Source: Galaxea fascicularis
Taxonomy: Eukaryota; Cnidaria; Anthozoa; Scleractinia; Euphylliidae
Direction of reading: 5' to 3'
DNA: 64,000 bases
Assembly (NCBI GenBank): GCA_948470475.1
Contig: OX419335.1
Span: 35,874,297-35,938,296, forward strand
The notes beneath the pieces were generated by a model. It was not told the DNA's origin, ran no database searches, and was given only the letters and a program-made list of their open reading frames with translations. Made by a program: the position numbers and the translations under genes. Positions 22,413-33,000 of the stretch are shown in pieces. Within the stretch, counting starts at the first letter, position 1. Each line of letters begins with the position of its first letter.

Positions 22413-23984
22413 CTAAAATATTTGAACGTATAAGACAACCTGAAAGTGAAAAAAGTGAAATTGCTTAGAATTGGGCAAAAAGATGTTGAATTTTTTTTTA
22501 GGAAGAACAGCCGAGAAGTCATCAAAACAAAAGTATATGGAAAAATATTCCAAAAAGAAATAATTAAAGGGATCAGAAGCGTTTATAACAGCCGAAAGCC
22601 GGAGAATGTTGGGAAGAATGGTAGCCATCGATCCGTCGCTTTATCTATGGTTTTTCTTGCGTGACATTTTCAGGTATGATCAGGCATTTAGCTTGGGCCA
22701 CTAAATTCCTGATGTTGCAAAAATTCGCTCTAGCAGTTTCTGTACAAACATAAGTAACTGGGGAGATTATAAAAATTATCAATAAACTACATCAGTTTTC
22801 ATTTGAGTTTCGAAAGTAAATTGTGTTTGCTTTGGTTTTGTATTGCTTCGCTCTGTGATTGGCCAGCAAACCTCACGGCACTTTTTCAACCAATGAGAAG
22901 CAAAATCACAACCAATCGCGACTTGTACGCGCTCATTTTCCCGCGCTTTACTCTGGTCACATGTAATTCCTGAGAATTCTGATTGCCTCATTGCGCTGTT
23001 TGAGTCTGCTTTGATTGGTTAGAGTAATTACTTTGAGTAGCTATCATACTCACATGTTGCGGATCTTTGCTGTTGACCGCGTGACTCGGTTTCTTCCGTG
23101 AAAAAGTACAAACGCCATTTTGCAGGGGCACCCAGCGACAAATTTCGCTAGTTATCTGTTCGGTGGAGGGTAGTTCGCTTTACGTTTTCGGCGTCGAACG
23201 CAAACACAAGCAACAGTATTGATCATTATTCAAACTTCGCGCGTGGAAAGCCCCTATCTTAACACTCGATTTGCATAAATATTACAATAGAGCTTTCTGC
23301 TTATTGTTTATTCATGGAAACCATTGTTATACGGTAAGACAAAAGACTTGATCGACTCTGAACGCGAGCGAATTTTAAACCTCGGGTTTTCAAGCTCAAA
23401 AGTCTACAACTTTTTGTGCTCGAATTTACACGAAAAAACTATCGATGTTTAGAGGAGACATCTATCTTCGATAGTCCGTTGTTTAATACGAAGTTTGTTG
23501 CTTATTTCGAAAAAATATTCGGTCGTGAATTTTAATGATGTGTTAAACCCACCAAAAAAGCAGAGTTTTCCAACCAAAACGTCTACAGGTTGTTCTGGTT
23601 GGATTTTCTTAGTTTTTGCATAACGTTGTAGATTAGCCCTTAAAATACAAAAATCCGCTGTTTTATCGTCAGAAAGTAGTTTATGAGTATTTCAAAATGG
23701 CGATTTTAGTGAGTGCACTTCGCCGAATTCGTCCCTTTTATCTTTAATTGCATCGCTTTTAAGGAGCGTTCATGCTTGAGTGACCCGCCACGGTAGCTCA
23801 TTGTTATGCGTAAATGTCCGGCCATTCTGCCCGATGGCCAGATTAGAACACGACCCGCCAACTGATAAAGACATAGGAAATGCCTCGCGATAAAATAACA
23901 TTATGCCTCCGGTTATCGGCATAATATTTGTTTTTTACAGCTTTTGGTTAATTTGGCTCGTTGGGTGCCCCTGATTTTAGGGGG

Positions 23985-24020
<36 letters not shown>

Positions 24021-27000
24021 GAAGAAGTACGCAAAGATTTTGGTATTATCAACAGAGTTGATAAATGTAAATTGACCACCGTACAGGGATTCTAAAAGCT
24101 GACGTTTCGAGCGCTAGCCCTTCGATTCGCTCTGACGAAGGGCTAGCGCTCGAAACGTCAGCTTTTAGAATCCCTGTACGGTGGTCAATTTACATTTATC
24201 AACTCTGTTGATAATACCAAAATCTTTGCCCCTGATTTTGTTGACTTGTCGAGCAAACGGATGAGTCAGTATGTTTAAGGCTTCTTGTGAATAAATTTGT
24301 TTTTATCTATTTATTTCTGGGCTTTATGGGGCCTTTGTATCTTTTAGAAAACCTACAACCTACAACCGATGTAGTGGAAACCTAACTGATGTATTGGAGA
24401 AACACGAGTTTTCGCCGACTGCGACAAGATTTGTTTGTGTTTTAATTTGGAATGCACTGCGTAGGTGCCGAACTACCGTACAAGGTCCGCGGTAACGATA
24501 TTCCAGGAGATGGTCAGAGAGGAACTCGCACAATATCTAGTGAGGGTTTTTGACAAAAGCGACGACATCATTGTACATGGGCGTGACGCAAGAGAGCATG
24601 ATACCAACCTGAAGGCGTTTCTTGAGAGAAGTCGAGAAGAGAATGTCACCTTCAACCGAGCCAAGTGCGAATTTAGTAAAGATCGGGTGGTCTACTACGG
24701 TTTAATGTTTTCAAAAGACGGAGTCTCCCCAGACCCCTGTAAAGTACCGGCCATAAAATGCACCGGGTGCCCAAGGAATGCGGCGGAACTGAACTCGTTC
24801 CTTTGCACAATGCGGTATAGCTCGCGATTTATGGAAGCCAGGAAGTACCAGAGAGCAGTCTACAAAATAGGGGAGCTGCTCAAAGGAAAATTTGAATAAG
24901 AGCCGGAACACTCGGAAGCGTTCGAGGAGCTAAAGAACATGCTCAGTAGCTACACTGTGCTACACTGTACTTTGATCCACACGCGGAACACAAGCTCGAC
25001 ATTGACTGGTGCCCAATGGGATTAGCCGCAACCCTCACACAAAGGAGTCCGGGGAACAAGGACTGGAGAGTTGTGCAGTCTGCGAGTCGGAGCCTCACAG
25101 ACCCGGAGAAACGGTACAGTCAAATTGAACTGGAGGCATTAGTGGGTGATTTTGGATGCAAAATTTCCATCTTTTCCCGTTTAGGATCATGACAGACCAC
25201 AAGCCACTGGAAGTTGTGTTCAATAAGCCCACCCATTCGACTTCAGTCAGGGTACAGAGAATCGTATACCGTTTGATGGATTACGACTTTGTAGTCGAGT
25301 ACCGCCCAGGGAGAGAGAGCATAACAGATTACACCTCACGTCACTCGATGCTACTTCAAGCGTGTAGCAAGTTCGAACTGAGAACATCGAAGGACGTCAG
25401 CCACTACGTGAACCATGTCGTAGCATGCAACACGCCGAAAGCGGTCACCAAAGACCAGGTACAGTAAGCCACCGATGAGGATCCTACTTTGCACGCCCTA
25501 AAAGGGTGAATTAGTCAAGGCTGGATAGAAGCAGATGAGGCAAGCGTGCGGGAATATAAACACGTTTTTCATGAACTCACGGTAATTGATGGGATAATAA
25601 TAAGAGGTGATAGAATCGTCGTACCAGCAAAACACCGACAGAGGATGATTGAGATTGCACATGAAGGCCACCAGGGTCAGGTTCGGACGAAGCAACTGTT
25701 GAGGGCGCATGTGTGGTTCCCGGGAATGGATTCCAAATGTGACAAGTTTGTTTCTACCTGCATCCTCTGCCAAGCGAACACACCAGTCACGCATCGTGAA
25801 CCCCTCAAAATGACGGAACTCCCAGAGGGACCTTGGAGCAAGGTCAGCGTGGACTTCTGCGGACCTATGGCAAATGGAGATCTCGTCCTAGTGTTTTACT
25901 GTCGGTACACCCGGTACCCAGCAGTCGAATTCGTGGGATATACCAATGAAAGGCGACCATACCAGCATTCAGGCGAGTGTTTGACACATGGAATTCCAGA
26001 GGAGGTCAAATCAGACAACGTACCACCTTTTAAGGGTCGAAAATTTATGGAGTACGCGCAAGAAGAGGGGTTCAAGCACCGCAAAGGAACACCAGGATGG
26101 CGGGAGGCTAACGGTGACGGTAAGAGTGAAGAAGACAGCACGTATTGCAAATCTACAAGGCCGACAGGTGCGGGAGGAAGTGCGCAGGGGAGTTAGGGCG
26201 TACAGAGCAACTCAACATGCAATCAAGGGAGTGAGTCCAAATAAACTCACGTTTGGCTGCGAATTACGTGGGGAAATTCCCAGAGTTCAAGAAACGGCAC
26301 AAACACCCCGAGGATTCAAAGGTCCGTAATCGCGACAGAAAGCGGAAAGAGGAAATGAAGAAATACGCTGATAAGAGAAGACACACAACGGTGAAGAAAA
26401 TTAATGTAGGGGACACGGTGCTATGTAGACAGGAACGCAAGAACAGCTTAACGTCCCACTATGATCCTGTTTCCATGGTCGTCATAGGGGTCAAGGGAAG
26501 CATAATAACTGCCAAGAACATCCAAAAGATTCGTACCAGGAACTATGCAGATTGGAAGTTGCTCAAACACAGACCCTGTACTCCCACAAGAGGTCTCAAA
26601 TGCGCCGGGAGCAGCAGAACGGCTGGACGTAGACCCAAAAGGAAACAAAGCGGTGCGACGGGAGACAGACCCTGTAGGAAAATTACGTCCACCAAAGACA
26701 CCATATACAAAGACTTTGTTTGTGTCTAATAACGTGTAACACATTTATGCATGTGTTTCCCTCTAATGTACTAGCCATAAACTATTAAACGGGGTAGAGA
26801 TGTAATAATGAGAGTGTAGTCCTGGATCACACATTCAGGACTGGGTTAGTTATAGTTATTGGCGGGAACACCACTGTACAATTATGTGCAGCAGGTAATG
26901 GAATTGGTGTGGAACGTTGTACCATGCGAGTAACGGTACTGCATCGTTCTACCGTGTACATTTGAACATAAAAATAACAAATTGCCTCCTAAACTCGCAA

Positions 27001-30000
27001 ATATTTTACACACAGAAGCAAAATATGGAAATCCTGTGAATAAATATCACCTGTACAGTTGTGTCCATCACCAGTATATCCAGGCTTGCAACTGCAATTA
27101 AATGACCCTTTGGTGTTCCTGCACGTGGCATTGTCTTTGCTGCAGTTATGGGTATTGTCAGTGCACTCGTCAACATCTGTAACAATCCATGCATACAAAT
27201 GAGATGAATAGTCGCAATATCATGCAACACGGCAAAATGTTTAATACGAACATGACTATTGCCCGTCGAAATATCATGCACTCTTTAGCGCCGAGAATCA
27301 AATATCCAATATTTTCTTTTCTTGAAACAGTCTTCTACTGGCTGAGATACTTGGGATTTGTATCCACTAAAAATCTAGGGCCCAAACCGCAAATTTTCCA
27401 ATTGGACTGACTTTGGGTACTTAACCATTGAAAATTTTTAAATTTGATAACAAATAGAATGTCCTTCTAAACTCGTAAATATTTTACGCACGGAAGCAAA
27501 TCTGAAAATCCTGTGAATAACCTGTACAGTTGTGTCCATTTCCAGTATATCCAGGCTTGCAACTGCAATTGAATGACCCTTTGGTGTTCCTACATGTGGC
27601 ATTGTCCTTGCTGCAGTTATGGGTATTGTCAGTGCACTCGTCAACATCTGTAATTATAACAAGCCATGCATACAAATAAGATGAATAGTCGCAATATCAT
27701 GCAGCAAGGCAAAATGTTGAATACGAACATGAAATCGCCCGTCGAAATATCATGCACTCTTTGGCGCCGAGAATCAAATATCCAATATTTTCTTTTCTTG
27801 AAGCAGTATTCTACTTGTCTACTACTGAAATACTTGGGATATGTATCAACATAGTTTTTCGTTCGCCTTTTACCTAGACTAGACTTTGACTTGACTTTGT
27901 CTCAGACGTGGCAGACAGTGCATAACAAATTCCCTTCTAAACTCGCAAATATTTTACACACAGAAGCAAAATATGGAAATCCTGTGAATAAATATCACCT
28001 GTACAGTTGTATCCATCACCAGTATATCCGCGCTTGCAATGGCACTTGAATGACCCTTTGGTGTTCCTGCATGTGGCATTGTCTTTGCTGCAGTTATGGG
28101 TATTGTCAGTGCACTCATCAACATCTGTAACAATCCATGCATACAAATGACATGACTAGTCGCATTATCATGCAGCAAGGCAAAATGTTGGATAGATACA
28201 AACAATTGCCCGTCGAAAATATAATGCACCCTTTCTCGCCGAGAATCAAATATCCAATATATTCTTTTCTTGAAACAAAGTCTTCTACTTGCCTACTACT
28301 GAGATATCAGAGATATTTGGGATTTGCATCTATACTGTTTTTCGTTCACCTCTGACCTCGACTGGACTTTAGCTTGAGAGACCCCGTAGCTTTCCAGACA
28401 AGGTCTGTGATTGTAGAGCGAAATAATAGGTGACACAACACAAACAATACCCCTAGCCCTGATAACAATAGAAGCTACAAGTCATAGGGACCGATGAAAA
28501 TATAGGACTGGAAGAGCTACAGGATTACTCTTTAGCTTAGCTTCCTCCCAGCTGTTGTGCATGTGGCAAACAATGCGTTAAGCAGCATTTTAAAAACAAT
28601 AAAGGCTGATGTTCTTGTGTACGTTATTCAGCACGATTTCTGACCAATCAGACTGCAGAACGAAGCTGTTAATGGATACCATGACGAGGTACATAGCAAC
28701 TGTGCAACGTCTTTGTCTAGGGGAACACCACTGGCGCTGTGGTACTGTTCCTAGGTTACAAACGTCCTAAAATCATAATCCACTATTTCTACTAGCTCAC
28801 ACGTAGAATAGGATAGGATAACTTTATTTCGACACGGTAAACTCATCAGTCACAACTATGAAAACCTAAACATTTACCATAAATTACAAAATATGCAACG
28901 GCTAGAACTACGTTACTCCTTCTTTTCCTCTACTAAAGCGCTTTGTTGGAGCAGAGAGAAGCAAAGACGTTGAGCTATATTGTGTCTTTCGTTCGTTGTT
29001 TTGGTAGCCCTTTTGGAAATGTAACCAGACAGTTTTCGTTTGTAATCCTCCATCCATAAGTACAGCAGGCGACTAGTAAATAAAAGGGATATTTGGTCGA
29101 ATTTTTTTTAAGCTACTAAACCTGAAGTGTTGTTGCACCTATTCCGCCTTCTTATTAGTCTATCGACTTCATATCATTTCACTCCGGGTTTATATTTTCG
29201 TTTTGGTGGTAAAGAGGTTCCAGATCCGCGGACAAAATATTATTAAGAGCAACATAATCTATCTGCTCGCATCTTCCCATTGACCGAGCCATGTTGTTTT
29301 GGCATTCTGATACCATCGACCGCGCTCTGTAGGTTTAAAAAAAAAGGTGGGGCATCAAGTATCGCGTATTAAAGCGAAATGACTCTGATTTCTGGTAATG
29401 GAATGCAAACGCACATTTTAGCTTTTGAAGCGATGCTTAAAAAACGTGACAGTTTACGTTTATCTCCATTCTGTAACCTTACATTCTGGCAACAATGTAC
29501 GATAAGCTGAAAATGATATCAGCTACGCAGCGCCTTGGACCGGCCGTTTTTTTGATGTATGAAATATTTAGCGCTTAATCAGTCACACGAAACACCGACG
29601 TTTTAGTGTTACCACCTTCTTCTTCTTCTTCTTCTTCTTCTTCTTCTTCTTCTTCTTCATACCCTTAAAAACGAGGACCTTTGATAAATAAATGGATCTT
29701 GGTAGCTGTCCTTGGCTGCGACTGTTCTACCCTCAAAATAGCCTGCGAATACAGCCGCCTCTCATCGGCCCCCGAGGGGCGGGGGCCGGGAGCGTTGAGA
29801 GGCCGCTGTATTCGCAGGCTACCCTCAAAATAAAAGAACATAAAAGATTGTAATCAAGTCCGTTCGTTACCTTTCTCACAGTTTTCACCGGTAAAACCGG
29901 AAGGACATAGACACCGATATCGCTTGCTTGTAAATCCGGATTGACAGGTACCGCCATTCTGACAAGATGCGTACGCGTGACCACAAGCATTCTGTATGGA

Positions 30001-33000
30001 AACAAATGCTACAAGTTAGAGGCAGCCCAGTCAGAGCATCATCGATCATCGCATTTTTTCTGGAACCTTGATAGCCCCAAAATGTTAATTAATAAAAAAT
30101 GGAATGGTTGTTTGATTATTGATGAGAAACGTGACGGTATAGCAATGACTGTTTTTTAGGAAGTCTCCTGTCGGAGCTTTAAAAAATGTAAAAATCTGGA
30201 GATGACAGGGAAAATAAAATTAAGGAAAGAGAGTGAAATGATGGAGTAACGATTCACATGGGATATTGGCATTGTTAGCCCTCGGTATTTTAACCCACTT
30301 ACACTGAATCCCATTTACTTGATAGCCAAGGTGCATGGAAGGCTCGGAAAAAACGCCAAGAAAGAACCTCTGTGATCGAAAGACTTACCTTGTTCACTAG
30401 GGATCCCAATACACCTACCTTCCCCTCCCTCAAAGCAATCCTGGGGATGTGGGGATGCACGTCAGTGCACGTACACGTAACAAGAAAAAGAAATAAAAAA
30501 GTGTCAGTGTGGACGCAAATATATGACCAATGTATTATCTGAGCCTGCTTTAGCAAAGTGTCCCAGAAAGTTTGGCTTGGATTGTAGTTATAACCAGGAG
30601 CCCTTGATGGGCTCCTGTTATAACCAAGAATGAGAACTAGTTATTCGTACGTCTGATCCACGGTAGAAGTAATCTCTTGTGGTCACGAGATGTTTGTCGT
30701 TTTCTCGATGAGTAGAATTGTTTAAGTCACAGCTGATTGTCTCCCCTGCACTGGCTTTTCTCGCAAAGTTAATGCTGACGCAGTTGTCCTCGTGGTAACA
30801 AAGCAGCTCACACGCACCCATATCCGGTACTTGGACAGTTGTTATGTTGTGTTTAATCAGCCGTTTCTCAGCGAAGAAATAATAAGCCGGGAAGGCCATT
30901 TCTCGGCACTGATCTGAAACGAATAAAAAAAATCATTTGTATGGATTTTGAGCAATGTTTCAAGGTCCATAACTTGGTCTCTGTTCAACCTAAAAGAATC
31001 AAACTTGGTCAAACGACCAATCTCAATGTTATCTTTCATGTGATGGTGTCAATTTATCGATTACTTCAAAGTTTGAAACTCGCCCCAATTCCCTTTTGAA
31101 TTTCGGAACAGCCAATACCTCTTGCTTCAGCCCCTTTCTTTCCTTTTCGGCAATTCGATCAATTATGCGCACTTCGCTAGCGGAAGTCGATCTCAAATGT
31201 CACGTCCCCCAAAATAACTCGTCCTTAGCAACCAACAAACAAAGTAATGTGGGGGTAGTGTTAGGGGTCAAAACAAAGACAAATCTAGCAACTGAGACCC
31301 GAGAGGAGGGTAAAACATTGTTCAAGATGGCGGCCAAACATTTAACCACGATCTCTTGCTACAAAATTGACTTTAGCGAGCCTTTTTGGGCGTTTTTTGA
31401 CAAAACTGAAGTGGACTGAACGCAGGTTATCCATATTTTTCTTCAAAAGTATAGCCCCTATAACAATGAAATTTGGGCATTTTGTTCAACTCGTTGTAAT
31501 AAACGATCGCTTGCTTACAAACTAAGTTGTGATTCAAATTCCTCGACTACCGTCAATTTTGGGCAAAAATTGGAAATTTCACGATAAATTTTTAAATATC
31601 GCTTCTTTTGCGCTTTGCAAGCTAGTGATTATTCAGAGTGTTAATGTTTGTAGGATTCTCAAAAAAAGGGAAAGTATTTTTATCTCACGTCCATAAAAAA
31701 TTAGATTTTTTAAATTTATAGGCCCCAGGGGGCAAGGCAATAAGTTAATAATTAACAGGTACAAGGCCACAATTATATTGGGATAAAAAAGTCAAGTACC
31801 AATTCTAGTCACTGACAAGTATTCAAATTTATTAGCTGAAATTCTAAGATAGTATCCCATTTTAAAGTGGATTCCAAAATACTTGACAATTGTTTAAAAT
31901 AATGTCATTGCCTTCGTTAGCTTTCTGCTTAACTTTTTTTTTGTGTTTTGAAAACGTGAAAATCTGGGTGGGTCGACGACGCTAAACGGAGAAAAAAGGG
32001 GGCTAGCCTAAGAATAACAGAAATCTGCCTGGGACTTTGGCCTGCAATGCGCCATATCCTATTTCCATGGTCATGGTATGATCGCATGCTGTGATCGCAA
32101 CAAACGCTCGACTGGTTATTGAAAACGCATATTTATCAGAACACGAGACAATGCATTCAATGCAGAACAACAAGTTAGAACTATTAAGATCGTAGTCCCT
32201 GAAAGTGGATGTCAGAAACAAATCTGATGTGATAATGGACTAAACAAGACTCCGACCGACGGCATTTCGGATCGAAAAAAGTTTCAGAAAAGCAACGGAA
32301 GGACAAAGTCATTTAAGAACACTAATACTTTGGAACACCTTTCCTGGAAACATTTTCATAGTAAAATTAAAATAATTGAGTAATACTCGCATCAAAAACG
32401 ATAGTCAAGGATATTGTGGCAAGAATTTGTCAAAAAGATGAAAGTTTAACGCGTTGTTTATATTTAGTGTAGTCGATCAAAGCGCAAATTTGCATAGTAA
32501 GCTGAGATTACGTGCGTGCAGGAGATGTCTATTACGGAGCAGGGGCACCCAGCGACTGTTCGGTGGAGGGCTGTTCGCCTTAGGTTTTCGGCGTCGATCA
32601 AAGAGTGCACTCAGATTTCCGTAACTGAAACGTGGTCAAAAGATTTACAATGGGAAAATAGTAGCCCCTGATGTTTTCGGAAGGGTCATATCTACTGTTT
32701 TTGGCAGTTTAAAACGTCAGCTAGCATTGTCGGAATCGAAAGCCAACAGTTCCCTAGAAAGTTCGTGGAAAGTTCACTTTAGCTAACAGTTTCTCAAAGG
32801 AAGATTTGGTTCCCTAAAACTTTCGGGTAGTTAAAATGTCAGCTAAGGAATCCGACCAGATCAAATTAGTCTAGCTTATGGAAATACCACTTTAAACAGG
32901 CTTCAAACACCATAAGGTACTCATAAATGCCTTTTAATTTTACAGCTATTGGTTGATTTGGCTCTTTGGGTGCCCCTGACGGAGACCAAATAGGTTCAAG

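Noticed and set aside
27006..28229. Alternative minus-strand frames over the cbEGF exons
   Set aside because: Shifted frames of the exons; the chosen frame has all six EGF cysteines and the calcium-binding DVDEC motif.
31096..31419. 107-codon plus-strand frame with [10 protein letters not shown]
   Set aside because: No domain, no splice context, and it lies in an intron of gene A within repeat-like sequence.
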